Shown here: piece after piece, positions 8,431-18,953 of the stretch | Numbering within the stretch: the first letter of the stretch is position 1 | How the letters are laid out: each line of letters starts with the position of its first letter | Source: Chloroflexota bacterium | Lineage (GTDB): Bacteria > Chloroflexota > Dehalococcoidia > Lucifugimonadales > Australimonadaceae | Direction of reading: 5' to 3' | DNA: 64,000 bases | Assembly (NCBI GenBank): GCA_028874795.1 | Contig: JAPPHT010000008.1 | Location: 1-64,000 of the forward strand | The notes under the pieces: generated by a model | What the model saw: only the letters and a program-made list of their open reading frames with translations | Told to the model about the DNA's origin: nothing | Database searches by the model: none | Translations under genes and position numbers: made by a program

Positions 8431-10522
8431 GCGCGTACACCGAGGTCTCCGGGCGGAACGCCGCCCAGCACGACCAGAAGCTGTTGACGTGCGGCAGCAC
8501 GTCCAGGCGGCTGTCAACAAGCGGCCCGCTCGTCGCCTCTCCAGTGATGCTCCACGTTGAGCCGGTCTGCTCGTCGACGAATGAGCCTCTCTCTGCTCTG
8601 AACGTGAGTGTCCTGCCCTCCAGCCGGGCATCGAATGCGACCGCCGCGCCCACGTCCCGGCCCTGCGCAACATGCGCACTGCTGAGCGCGGACGTCGTGC
8701 CTCGCTGCCAGAACACCGCCGCCGGCTGCCCACCGATCATCAGGTTCACTGCGCGAGAGAAACCAAGTGCCGAGAACGGTACCGCGAGTCCGTCGCCTTC
8801 GTTCCGCAACCCGAGGACTCTCGCTCGCGCGGGCAGCCTCGGGTCAGTCTCCCCGGCAGAGGGGGGCGGCTGGGTGAGATCGGCGTTGAAGTATGGGTTG
8901 AAACCGTAGTCGATATCGAAGCCCGACGCCTGCGACAGCACGGTCCCGGAAGGGTAGGCGCGCTTGAAGTCGTCCCAGGAGATGACTGCGCTGGCCGCGG
9001 GCGGAAGCCTGAGACCTGCGAGCCCGCCCGCGATGGATGCGCCGTTCGACTGCTGCCACCAGGACTCCGTTGCCTCGTCGAACAGGACGCGGTTCTCAGA
9101 GCGCGTAACGCTCGCCGCGCGGAACTGTAGCGTGAGCGTACCCGCGGTGCGCTCGTACACTGCCGCGCTGTTGCAGCGCGGGCAGTACGTGGCCAGGAGC
9201 GGCAAGCCGCCCAGCCAGTCATTCACCGCCTCGTGCCAGAGGAGGAGGCGCAGCGGGTACGCCCGCGCTTCGCCCCCGGCGAACGCGGCAAGCACCGGTT
9301 CCCTCCCAATCAACCATCCGTCCGCCTGGTTGATAGTCTCGTACCGCGGCTGCGTGATGACCGGGATGCCACTGCGCCCGTCCGAGACCACCACCGCATC
9401 GCTCAGGTCACTCGCCACACGAGAGAAATCGGTGCTCCACGCGTCGGATGGGATCGCGGCTGCCTCCAGCACGCGCGCCGTCTCCTCGGGTGTCAGGTCG
9501 TGCACTGCAGTGGCGCCGTCTCGCTCTGTCGTGGGGAGCCGCCACCATGCGAGTGCGACGGTGCGCTCACCTGGTTGTGTGAGTGTCCAGGCGAGCCGTG
9601 GAGAGGGGTCGTCGCTCTTAACGAGGTAGTAGCCGCTGATCAGCTGGCACGTTACGCCGGTGTGCTCCGTCCCGGGACAGACCTCGGTGCCAACCGGGCC
9701 CGACTCTCGCAGGAACCACCCGTCGAACGATGCGGCGTTGAACCTCAGCGGAAGGCCCAGCTGCGAGCCGTCTGCGGATTCCACCCGTACCTCCGCAAAG
9801 ACGTGTTCGTATCCGGGCTGCGGTGGTTCCGGGCTCACGCCGCGTTCCGCCTCGACGAGCGCTACGGTCAGTGCATGTCCTTCAGGCGATACTGCCCTTA
9901 TCGATGTTCCTGGTGCTTGGGGACGCTCGAATGAGCCGCCTTCTTCCGACACGTAGCCGGGGCCTGAGACGTTCTCCTCCCGCACTTCGCTGCCGCACCC
10001 CGGCGCGACGCTCTCGGGGTCCAGCCACCAGGCGCCGTCCGCTATGGACCAGCGGTCTGCCTGCGTCAGCGGCGGCACGCTGGCCCGCCCCAGCGCGTGC
10101 GCGTGGCGCTGGACCGTAGCCTCGTCACCCTCCACGTCCATGCCGGCGATGCGCCACTCAACAGAGGGTAGGCGGACCAGTTGGACGCGCCCAGCGTCCT
10201 CACGGGCGATGGCGGCCTCGACCGCCTCGGCCGCTTCTCGCTGGGCATTCCCGGCGTGGATGGCGAGCGAATCAACCCCACACGTTTCCTCGCTGCCTGG
10301 TAGCAGCGAGAGCGCGAGTCCTCCCCAGTCCTCCTCGGCGAGGTCTGCGTATGCGAATCCGGCGAACTCGCGCAGCAGTTCGGACGAAACGAGCGCCGAC
10401 GCCTCCGGCGGCACGATGGGGAGACGCTCCGCTTGGGGTTCGTCCAGCACCGCATCCAACGTGGCGATGAGGCTCAGCACCAGCGCGGCAAGCAGGGCGG
10501 AAGCGAGCAGGCGGCGCTTCAT
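8423..10522 (-). CDS. DUF3179-domain exported protein
   Basis: A 699-residue protein with an N-terminal hydrophobic signal or anchor (about residues 3-24). The C-terminal 300 residues are a DUF3179 domain: GREPVLAAFAGGEARAYPLR, LLLWHEAVND, LATYCPRCNSAAVY with its Cys pair, then FRAASVTRSENRVLFDEATESWW and WSITGEATSGPL. The N-terminal 380 residues have no recognisable family and contain a beta-rich extracellular-looking segment. The start ATG at 10522 overlaps the TGA stop of the ETF gene; a GTG three bases upstream is an alternative. DUF3179 proteins are widespread in marine and halophilic bacteria with no known role. Its tight coupling to an electron transfer flavoprotein is notable but may be accidental. 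Confidence 0.8.
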   Translation of the reverse strand: MKRRLLASALLAALVLSLIATLDAVLDEPQAERLPIVPPEASALVSSELLREFAGFAYADLAEEDWGGLALSLLPGSEETCGVDSLAIHAGNAQREAAEAVEAAIAREDAGRVQLVRLPSVEWRIAGMDVEGDEATVQRHAHALGRASVPPLTQADRWSIADGAWWLDPESVAPGCGSEVREENVSGPGYVSEEGGSFERPQAPGTSIRAVSPEGHALTVALVEAERGVSPEPPQPGYEHVFAEVRVESADGSQLGLPLRFNAASFDGWFLRESGPVGTEVCPGTEHTGVTCQLISGYYLVKSDDPSPRLAWTLTQPGERTVALAWWRLPTTERDGATAVHDLTPEETARVLEAAAIPSDAWSTDFSRVASDLSDAVVVSDGRSGIPVITQPRYETINQADGWLIGREPVLAAFAGGEARAYPLRLLLWHEAVNDWLGGLPLLATYCPRCNSAAVYERTAGTLTLQFRAASVTRSENRVLFDEATESWWQQSNGASIAGGLAGLRLPPAASAVISWDDFKRAYPSGTVLSQASGFDIDYGFNPYFNADLTQPPPSAGETDPRLPARARVLGLRNEGDGLAVPFSALGFSRAVNLMIGGQPAAVFWQRGTTSALSSAHVAQGRDVGAAVAFDARLEGRTLTFRAERGSFVDEQTGSTWSITGEATSGPLVDSRLDVLPHVNSFWSCWAAFRPETSVYAPS

Positions 10523-12360
10523 CACCTGCTGTTGCCGCGGCGTCGCAACTCCTCGACGAGCGCGGGGACGAACTCCTGCCAGTCGGCCATCACTCCCACG
10601 TCCGCCTGGCCCCTGAAGAACGCGGCTCGGCGGTCGTTGTTGACCACGAGCACCGTGCCTGCGCGCTGTATCCCCACTGCGTGATTGAAGTCGCCGCGCA
10701 CGCCGATACCGATGTACAGCCGCGGTGCGATGGAACGCCCGGTCAGCCCCACCTGCCGCTGCCTAGGCATCCAGCCTGCCTCTACCACGTCCCTCGTACA
10801 GATGAAGTCCGCATCCAGCAGCGTACGCAGGTCGTCCAGCTCCTGGATACGCTCCGGTCCGCCGACTCCCATGCCGATGCACACGACGGCACGGGCCTTG
10901 TCCAACGAGGCCGCATCGTCCTCCGGCGCCGCGCGGAACTCGACCCGCATCGGACCCTCGCTCGGCGTGGAACCAACGTTGACCTCCGCCACGGGAACGC
11001 TCCTGGCGTGATTGGGGCGCAGCGCGCTGAACACGCCGGGACGCACCGTCGCCATGTTCGGCAGGGTCCGCGAGTAGATAGGCGCGACGATGTTTCCTCC
11101 GAACGCCGGCTTGAGCTGCGCCAGTCCCGAGTCGTCCACGTCCAGCCCGATGCAATCTCCGGTCAGGCCCAGGTCCAGTCGCGCGGACGCTCGGGCCGCC
11201 AGGTCACGCCCGTTCGGTGTGGACGGCAGCAGCACGGCGAACGGTTGCCGCTCGGTGATCGCCTCTGCAAGCACTGCCGTGTGAGCCGCCGTGGAGTACA
11301 CCGAAAGCTCGCTGGCTGCCGCGACCATGACTGCGTCGGCGCCTGCCTCGCCCAGCGCGGCCGCGTAGCCTGCGGTCTCCTGTCCTCCCATGATGAACGC
11401 AACGACACGGCCGCCGAGCGCGTCCGCCACCGGTTGTCCTGCCGCTAGCATCTCCAACGTCACGGGTCGCAGTCCGCCCTCGTCCGCCTCGGCGACAACC
11501 CACACTTCTGGACCGCCTGCGGGGCGGGGAGTATCCCCTGCTGCATCCGAGCTGTCCGCGCCATCGGAGTTGGAGTCGAGGGCACCCCGCTCGGTTAGAG
11601 CCGCGACCGCCTCCCGCGCCATCTCCACCGCGCTGCCTTCCTCGATGATCCTGCCCTCGCGGGACGGCTCGATCTGCCGCACCTCCGCCACCCATGTAGG
11701 CGATCCCGCAGCCCCGAACCGGGAAACGTCGTCGGCCAACATCGCCGCCGTCAACTCGGTTATCTCCCGTTCCTCAGCGGCGCGCACCGCATCGCGAGGG
11801 GCCTGCGCATCATGTGAGACACCCTCCGTGACCGAGACGAGCAGGGGGAGCGCGCCCTCCACCACCTCGGTCCCATTCTCCAGCGCCCGCTCGGCACGCA
11901 CTGTGCCGTCGTCGGTCACGTCCAGCCTGCTCACGCTGGTGATCTGCGGGACGCCCAGCAACTCCGCGACCTCCGGCCCGACCTGTCCCGTCTCAGCATC
12001 GACGCTGTTGTTGCCGAACAGCACAAGGTCGTAGCCGTCGCGGGAGAGTGCGAGCGCAAGAGCGCGGGACGTAGCGAGCGTGTCCGCTCCAGCGAAAGCA
12101 AAGTCGTTCAAGTGGAACGCGTCGTCGGCCCCCATCGCGAGGCAACGCACGAGGCCACGCCTCGCTTCGGGCGGTCCCATCGTGTACACCGCGACGCTGC
12201 CACCGAGCGCCTGTTTCAGCTCGACGGCCCGGTTGACCGCGAGTACGTCGTAGGCATTCAACTCGCTCGGGACGCCCTCCCGGACGAGGCGCTTCGTCTC
12301 CGGGTCGAGGCGAATGCGGGATATCGCGGGCACCCACTTCACGCAGACGGCTATCCTCAC
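10522..12360 (-). CDS. Electron transfer flavoprotein, EtfB-EtfA single-chain fusion
   Basis: A 612-residue protein carrying both ETF subunits. Residues 1-265 are EtfB-like (VRIAVCVKWVP at the start, LFGNNSVDAETGQVGPEVAE about residue 120). An acidic/serine-rich linker near 270-288 leads into an EtfA-like half (VWVVAEADEGGLRPVTLEML, then VGLTGRSIAPRLYIGIGV near the end). ETF carries electrons from acyl-CoA and other dehydrogenases to the quinone pool. The usual FAD loop of EtfA, GxSGAxQH, reads GVRGDFNH here, so flavin contacts or potential may differ. The start is GTG 12360 with AGGAGG 4 bases upstream; an earlier in-frame ATG at 12396 lacks such a site. The stop overlaps the DUF3179 gene start. 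Confidence 0.88.
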   Translation of the reverse strand: MRIAVCVKWVPAISRIRLDPETKRLVREGVPSELNAYDVLAVNRAVELKQALGGSVAVYTMGPPEARRGLVRCLAMGADDAFHLNDFAFAGADTLATSRALALALSRDGYDLVLFGNNSVDAETGQVGPEVAELLGVPQITSVSRLDVTDDGTVRAERALENGTEVVEGALPLLVSVTEGVSHDAQAPRDAVRAAEEREITELTAAMLADDVSRFGAAGSPTWVAEVRQIEPSREGRIIEEGSAVEMAREAVAALTERGALDSNSDGADSSDAAGDTPRPAGGPEVWVVAEADEGGLRPVTLEMLAAGQPVADALGGRVVAFIMGGQETAGYAAALGEAGADAVMVAAASELSVYSTAAHTAVLAEAITERQPFAVLLPSTPNGRDLAARASARLDLGLTGDCIGLDVDDSGLAQLKPAFGGNIVAPIYSRTLPNMATVRPGVFSALRPNHARSVPVAEVNVGSTPSEGPMRVEFRAAPEDDAASLDKARAVVCIGMGVGGPERIQELDDLRTLLDADFICTRDVVEAGWMPRQRQVGLTGRSIAPRLYIGIGVRGDFNHAVGIQRAGTVLVVNNDRRAAFFRGQADVGVMADWQEFVPALVEELRRRGNSR

Positions 12361-12438
12361 GCTTCCTCCTGTCGGCGACCATGGCCTGTGCGCCACACAG
12401 TTTAGCGTCGCGCGTTCCTTGTCGCCCGGCCCCCGCGT

Positions 12439-13959
12439 CTACTCCGCCCCACGCTGTCGGTACTGAACAGCCTCCGCCAGTTGCGGCATCCCGATGACGT
12501 CCTCGCCGCTGAGGTCCGCTATCGTCCGCGCGAGCTTGAGCGTACGGTGGAACGCTCGAGCGGAGAAGTGCATGCGCTCCATCACGGCGCGAGCCAGACC
12601 CTCGGCCTCGTCGTCCAGGCGACAGTACTTCCAGACGTCCGACGGCCCCATGTCCGCATTGGCCTGTACGCACGACTCGCGGAAACGGGCCTGCTGCACC
12701 TGCCGCGCCTGGCAGACGCGCTCCCGGATGCGTGCCGACGGCTCGCCTGTCGCGTCTCCCGTCAGCTTGTCGTATTCAACGCGCGGTACGTCTATGAAGA
12801 TGTCCATCCTGTCCAGCAGCGGGCCCGAGATGCGCTTCTGATACCGGCTGAGGAGTTGCACAGAGCACGTGCACGCCTTCCGAGGGTCGCCGTAGTTTCC
12901 GCAGAAGCAGGGGTTCATGGCGGCGACCAGCATGAAGCTGGCCGGGTAAGTGGTAGAGCCATTCGCCCGGCTGATGGTGACCACCTTGTCCTCTATCGGC
13001 TGTCGCAACACCTCCAGGACGCTGTGCCCGAACTCCGGCAGCTCGTCGAGGAAGAGCACGCCGCGATGACTGAGCGACACCTCTCCCGGCTTGGGGATCC
13101 GGCCGCCGCCGACCAGCCCTGCGTGGGAGATGGTGTGGTGGGGCGAGCGGAACGGGCGAGTCGAGACGAGCGGAGTGTCGTCACGCAGCATCCCCGCGAT
13201 GCTGTACACCTTCGTCGTCTCGAGCGCCTCGGTGGGGGTGAGCGGGGGGAGGATCGAGGCCATCGCTCGAGCAAGGAGCGTCTTGCCGCTTCCTGGTGGA
13301 CCGGTCATCAGCAGGTTGTGTCCGCCTGCGGCGGCAATCTCCAACGCACGCTTCGCCTGGTCCTGCCCGCGAATGTCCGCCATGTTGATGGCGTACTCCT
13401 CAGGCGCGATTCGGGACAACTCCACGGTGGGCGTGTGCGTGAGGATGGGCGCGTCGCCCCTGATATGGTCCACCAGTTCGCGGAGCGTGCGAGCTCCGAG
13501 CACTTCCACCTCTTCCACGAGCGAGGCCTCGTCCGCGTTCGTCTGCGGCACGACCGCCGTCCGCATGCCCCGGTCCCGGGCGACCCCGACCATCGGGAGG
13601 ATGCCGTCGGTGTGCCGGAGGTGGCCTTCCAGCGACAGCTCGCCGATAAGCACCGTCTCGCCCAGCATGATGTCGACCTGGCCGCTGCTGGCGAGGATGC
13701 CCACCGCGATGGGCAGGTCGTAGGAAGGTCCTTCCTTTTTGATGTCGGCGGGGGCGAGGCTTACCGTGATGCGGCGCATCGGGAACTCGAACCCGGAGTT
13801 CCGTATCGCCGCGCGTACGCGCTCACGCGACTCCTGTACCGCGGCGTCCGGCAGCCCCACCACCACGAAGTGCGGCAGGCCGGGCGCAACGTCCACCTCC
13901 ACCTCAATGATCTGTCCGTCGAGTCCGGTCAGCGCGCACGTATTCACTTTGGTCAGCAT
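12439..13959 (-). CDS. comM: ComM/YifB-type magnesium-chelatase-like AAA+ ATPase
   Basis: A 506-residue AAA+ protein of the YifB/ComM family, a hexameric helicase that promotes branch migration during natural transformation. The N-terminal ChlI-fold domain begins with LTKVNTCALTGLDG and carries GLPDAAVQESRERVRAA. The ATPase core has Walker A GPPGSGKTLLA (about residue 217), Walker B VLFLDELPEF and the RPFRSPHHTISHAGL segment. The C-terminal Mg-chelatase domain contains two CxC/C motifs (MNPCFCGNYG...CTC) and SARAFHRTLKLARTIADL. The ATG at 13959 has AGGTGAAGGA upstream. Length is typical. It is divergent from glmS and has no DNA-uptake genes nearby in the window. Confidence 0.93.
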   Translation of the reverse strand: MLTKVNTCALTGLDGQIIEVEVDVAPGLPHFVVVGLPDAAVQESRERVRAAIRNSGFEFPMRRITVSLAPADIKKEGPSYDLPIAVGILASSGQVDIMLGETVLIGELSLEGHLRHTDGILPMVGVARDRGMRTAVVPQTNADEASLVEEVEVLGARTLRELVDHIRGDAPILTHTPTVELSRIAPEEYAINMADIRGQDQAKRALEIAAAGGHNLLMTGPPGSGKTLLARAMASILPPLTPTEALETTKVYSIAGMLRDDTPLVSTRPFRSPHHTISHAGLVGGGRIPKPGEVSLSHRGVLFLDELPEFGHSVLEVLRQPIEDKVVTISRANGSTTYPASFMLVAAMNPCFCGNYGDPRKACTCSVQLLSRYQKRISGPLLDRMDIFIDVPRVEYDKLTGDATGEPSARIRERVCQARQVQQARFRESCVQANADMGPSDVWKYCRLDDEAEGLARAVMERMHFSARAFHRTLKLARTIADLSGEDVIGMPQLAEAVQYRQRGAE

Positions 13960-14106
13960 TCCTTCACCTCTTCGTCGCTCGCAATGGTGCTGCGGGCAGT
14001 CGCAACAGAGGTTAGGAAGCCACCCACCGACCGCGAAAGGAGCGGATGTCACATCGGTGTATCAGGGGATCATTTTTGACACTGAACGTTGGCCGCACGC
14101 GACGGA

Positions 14107-14125
14107 GCGGAGTGCTACACTCCGC
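14107..14125 (+). promoter_or_regulatory. Perfect inverted repeat ahead of glmS
   Basis: GCGGAGTG and CACTCCGC form a perfect 8-bp inverted repeat with a CTA loop, ending 7 bases before the glmS ATG. The element contains TACACT, a possible -10 hexamer, so it may be a regulator operator overlapping the promoter. No glmS ribozyme fold is apparent in the short leader. Confidence 0.4.
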
Positions 14126-14132
14126 ACTGTCC

Positions 14133-15986
<1,854 letters not shown>

Positions 15987-16011
15987 CGCGGAGCATGGCG
16001 GTGGCGCTCGC

Positions 16012-16956
16012 ATGAAACTGGGTGTCACCTATCTCGGCAACCGGTTCGTCCGGCACTACGCGGACAGGGACCTTCCCGAGATCGTCCAGGCCGGGTGCGA
16101 CTACGTCGTGCACACTTTCAGTGAGTATGACCTGGCATTCCATCCTGGCGAGATCGGCGCCCTTGTGGATGCGACTCACCGGAGCGGCCTCGAGGCCTGG
16201 TTGGACTGCTGGGGGCTGGGCGGGCTCTTTGCGGGCGAGGCCTTCAGCGACTTCCTGCTTCGGCACCCTGAGTCCTGGCAGGTCCGGCCCACTGGAGAGC
16301 GTGTCCCGGTGGCCTGTCCGAACGCGTCTGCGTTCCGCGAACTCGTCCAGGACTGGATTGAGGCAGCGGCCGGGGCAGGCGCTGACGTGGTGTTCTTTGA
16401 TGACCCGCTGGCCCCTGAAGAGGCCGCTTGCGTCTGCGACGGTTGCCGGCAGGCGAGGCCGACCTTCCCGGAAGCGCAGGATGGCCGGACGTTTCAGCAG
16501 TGGAGCCTCGCTCGCCTGATCGAGGCCGCGTGCGACGGTGCTCGGAGGCAGGGACTGCGCACCGCGGTTGGCGTGCTTCCGGGTCCGAGCCTCCCGGAAC
16601 AGCTGGCGGCTGCCCGCGCGGCCGACGTGATAGCGGTGTCGCCCTTGTGGCGGGCGCACGGGCAACCCGTCTCCCCTTACGTGTACGACGCTTGCACGGC
16701 AGTCGCGAACGCATGCGGCGACTCGGGGCAGGAGCCCATGGCCTGGCTGCAGGCCTTCTCGATACCGGCGGGCCGGGAACAGGAGATAACTCAGGCTGCC
16801 GGGGCGATGGCCGCAGCCGGGATAGCCAACGTCTCCACGTGGTGCTACCGCGCGGGCGAACAGATGACGGCGGTCCGTGCGGGGCAGCCGCAACTTGCGT
16901 GGGAAACGGTGGTGGCCGTCTACCGCTCGTTCAGGGCGGCGTCCAGCGGCGCGTGA
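16012..16956 (+). CDS. TIM-barrel glycosidase-like protein, unknown function
   Basis: A 314-residue cytoplasmic-type protein starting at ATG 16012, 25 bases after glmS. The alternation of YVVHTFSEYDLAF, LEAWLDCWG, ADVVFFDDPLAP, and a three-cysteine CVCDGCRQARPTF segment, followed by FQQWSLARLIEAAC, resembles the fold of uncharacterised TIM-barrel glycoside-hydrolase-like families in which a CxCxxC patch follows a catalytic-looking acidic strand (here FFDD). No signal peptide. Co-directional with glmS, so an amino-sugar role is possible but not shown. I cannot assign a reaction. Confidence 0.55.
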   Translation: MKLGVTYLGNRFVRHYADRDLPEIVQAGCDYVVHTFSEYDLAFHPGEIGALVDATHRSGLEAWLDCWGLGGLFAGEAFSDFLLRHPESWQVRPTGERVPVACPNASAFRELVQDWIEAAAGAGADVVFFDDPLAPEEAACVCDGCRQARPTFPEAQDGRTFQQWSLARLIEAACDGARRQGLRTAVGVLPGPSLPEQLAAARAADVIAVSPLWRAHGQPVSPYVYDACTAVANACGDSGQEPMAWLQAFSIPAGREQEITQAAGAMAAAGIANVSTWCYRAGEQMTAVRAGQPQLAWETVVAVYRSFRAASSGA

Positions 16957-16963
16957 CGAAGGC

Positions 16964-17944
16964 TCAGGGGCGCGCCAGCACCAGCGCGAACATCTCCTCC
17001 GGGTCGGTGAACCAGCGGACGTTTCTGAATCCGGTTTCGTTGAGCGCTTCCCCTAAACCGTCCTTCGTGAACTTGTAGGAGCTTTCGGTCCAGATCGTCT
17101 CTCCCGCTCGGATGCGCACCGTGTTGCCGCTCGCGGGCAGCGTGAACGCTACGTCAGTTTGGGCCTCGAGGTGCATCTCGATGCGCGAGTGCTCGGCGTT
17201 GAAGAACGCCCGGTGTCTGAACAGGTCTATATCGATGTCGATGCCCAGAAGGTCGTTCACCGCCTTCAGGGAGTTGAGATTGAACAGGGCGGTTATGCCC
17301 CTGGCGTCGTTGTAGGCCGCCTCGATGATGCTGGTCTCTTTGATGAGGTCTGCGCCTAGGAGCAGGGCATCTTCGCTCCGGGCCATCAGCCCCCGGACCT
17401 CTGCCAGGAAGCGTTTCCGCTCATCCGGGTGAAGATTGCCTATCGTCGAACCGAGGAACGCTATGAGCCGTGTCCCTTCCGGGCGGGGAATGGCGGAGAG
17501 GTGGCGCTCGAAGTCGCCGACGACAGCGACAACCTCGCCGAGGTCCGGGTACGCATCGAACAGCGCCTGCGCGCCTTCACGCACCGCCGGCTCGCTGATG
17601 TCGAAGGGGATGTAACGCTTGAGGGTTCCGGCTCGGAGGGCGGGACCGATGAGCGTCCCGCTCTTGGCGCTGTTGCCGGGCCCCAGCTCGACGATCTCCT
17701 GGGGACGCACGTCGTCGATGATCTCTGCGCCGAAGCACTCAAGCAGCGAACGTTCGATGCGGGTGGGGTAGTACTCCTCCAACCGCGTGATCTCGTCGAA
17801 CAGCTCGGAGCCATCTTCGTGGTAGAGGAACTTGGGGCTCAACGTCTTCGGCTCGGCGGTCAGCCCTCGGACGATCTCCTCCGCCGCGGACGCACGCTCT
17901 TCGTCTGCAGACGTTCGGACAGTGACGGCAAACGTTCCGGTCAT
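16964..17944 (-). CDS. egtD: L-histidine N-alpha-methyltransferase (hercynine synthase)
   Basis: EgtD transfers three methyl groups from S-adenosylmethionine to histidine, giving hercynine, the betaine backbone of ergothioneine and of selenoneine. The 326-residue length and the motifs LSPKFLYHEDGSELFDEIT, EEYYPTRIE, the SAM loop VELGPGNSAKS (about residue 83), FLGSTIGNLHP and YNDARGITALFNLN are diagnostic. The ATG overlaps the stop of the upstream LysR gene (ATGA), so the two are co-translated. No egtA, egtC or egtE is visible; the only EgtB-like gene in the window is the senA homologue 5.4 kb away, which makes selenoneine the likeliest use of hercynine here. Confidence 0.93.
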   Translation of the reverse strand: MTGTFAVTVRTSADEERASAAEEIVRGLTAEPKTLSPKFLYHEDGSELFDEITRLEEYYPTRIERSLLECFGAEIIDDVRPQEIVELGPGNSAKSGTLIGPALRAGTLKRYIPFDISEPAVREGAQALFDAYPDLGEVVAVVGDFERHLSAIPRPEGTRLIAFLGSTIGNLHPDERKRFLAEVRGLMARSEDALLLGADLIKETSIIEAAYNDARGITALFNLNSLKAVNDLLGIDIDIDLFRHRAFFNAEHSRIEMHLEAQTDVAFTLPASGNTVRIRAGETIWTESSYKFTKDGLGEALNETGFRNVRWFTDPEEMFALVLARP

Positions 17945-18864
17945 CTCAGTAGCCTCTCCTCGGTCGTCTTGCTCCCCCCGGCCAGCCGGGCCAGCACCCA
18001 GTCCCCGAAGGCCTCGGCGACGGAAGAGTCCATCGACGTTCGCCGCACCATGTACAGGCTCCGAACGGTGTCCAGGCCGGTCAGCCGCGCAGGGTACACC
18101 TGGTCGAACTCGTGCTCGTGGACGGCGAGCGACGACACGATGCTGAAGCCGAAACCGTTGTTGACCGCTGCCAGCGTCGCATGTGTCGAGTTGACGACCA
18201 TGACCGGGGTGTAACCCGGGTCCTTGATACCTGCTCTGTCCAAAGCCCGGTGGAGACCGGTCCACGTGCCGGACCCGGGTTCCCGCTCGATGAAGGGCAA
18301 GCCCTTCAGTTCCGTCACGTCGACCGATGCCCTGCCTGCGAAAGGGTGCCGTCCGGGCACCGCGAGCACCAATTCGTCTTCGGCAACCACCGTCCACTGC
18401 AGGGAGGGGGCCGCCGCTCGCATTCCGACAAATCCCAGGGCCGCGTCGCCCTCGGCCACCTGCGCCGTCGCCGACGCCGAATCGGTAACGGCAACGCGTG
18501 GCCGCACCCGAGGATATATCTCGGTGAACTGAGACAACAGGCGCGGGAGCAGGTACTCCCCCGGCGCGGTGCTGGCCGCGATGCGGAGCTCGCCTTCCAC
18601 CGTGGCATCGTCGCGCGCCAGCGACTCCACGATGCGGTCGTGCGCGGCAAGCGTGTCCACGGCGTAGGCGAACAGTCTGCTGCCGGCGGCGGTCGGCATA
18701 ATGCGCTTCCGGTGACGGACGAGCAGATCCACGCCAAGCTCTGTTTCGAGCCGCTGCACGTGCCGGCTCACCCCCGGCTGGCTGACGTGCCGCTCACGTG
18801 CTGCCTCCCGGAAACTGCCGGAGCGGCAGACGGCAACGAAGCTTCGCAGGGCGCCCACGTCCAT
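17941..18864 (-). CDS. LysR-family transcriptional regulator
   Basis: A 307-residue LysR regulator. The winged helix-turn-helix occupies residues 1-60 (LRSFVAVCRSGSFREAARERHVSQPGVSRHVQRLE) and the effector domain about 90-295 (ELRIAASTAPGEYLLPRLL is typical). The general style is that of CysL-like regulators of sulphur metabolism, a group that also contains LysR proteins found beside selenium genes. It is co-translated with egtD (4-base overlap) and faces the PhnD-like transporter gene across 89 bases, the classical LysR arrangement in which the regulator controls the divergent operon. An effector related to selenium or sulphur is an inference from context. Confidence 0.85.
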   Translation of the reverse strand: MDVGALRSFVAVCRSGSFREAARERHVSQPGVSRHVQRLETELGVDLLVRHRKRIMPTAAGSRLFAYAVDTLAAHDRIVESLARDDATVEGELRIAASTAPGEYLLPRLLSQFTEIYPRVRPRVAVTDSASATAQVAEGDAALGFVGMRAAAPSLQWTVVAEDELVLAVPGRHPFAGRASVDVTELKGLPFIEREPGSGTWTGLHRALDRAGIKDPGYTPVMVVNSTHATLAAVNNGFGFSIVSSLAVHEHEFDQVYPARLTGLDTVRSLYMVRRTSMDSSVAEAFGDWVLARLAGGSKTTEERLLR

Positions 18865-18953
18865 AGTTCGATGATAGTTTGTAATCGATGCGGCTGTCAG
18901 CCATCACGAGACGGTATCATGGCCGCATCCCACTACGAGACTGACGGAGGGTC
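18865..18953. promoter_or_regulatory. Divergent control region between LysR and ABC transporter operons
   Basis: The 89-bp gap carries the perfect palindrome GGCTGTCAGCC at 18892-18902, flanked by GATG and CATC, as expected for a LysR operator of dyad type. A TATCAT hexamer at 18914-18919 could serve as -10 box for the rightward operon, and GGAGGG precedes its ATG. Confidence 0.45.

Noticed and set aside
13960-14132. A glmS ribozyme in front of glmS.
   Set aside because: The spacer is only 173 bases to comM and shows no recognisable ribozyme core, only a short dyad.
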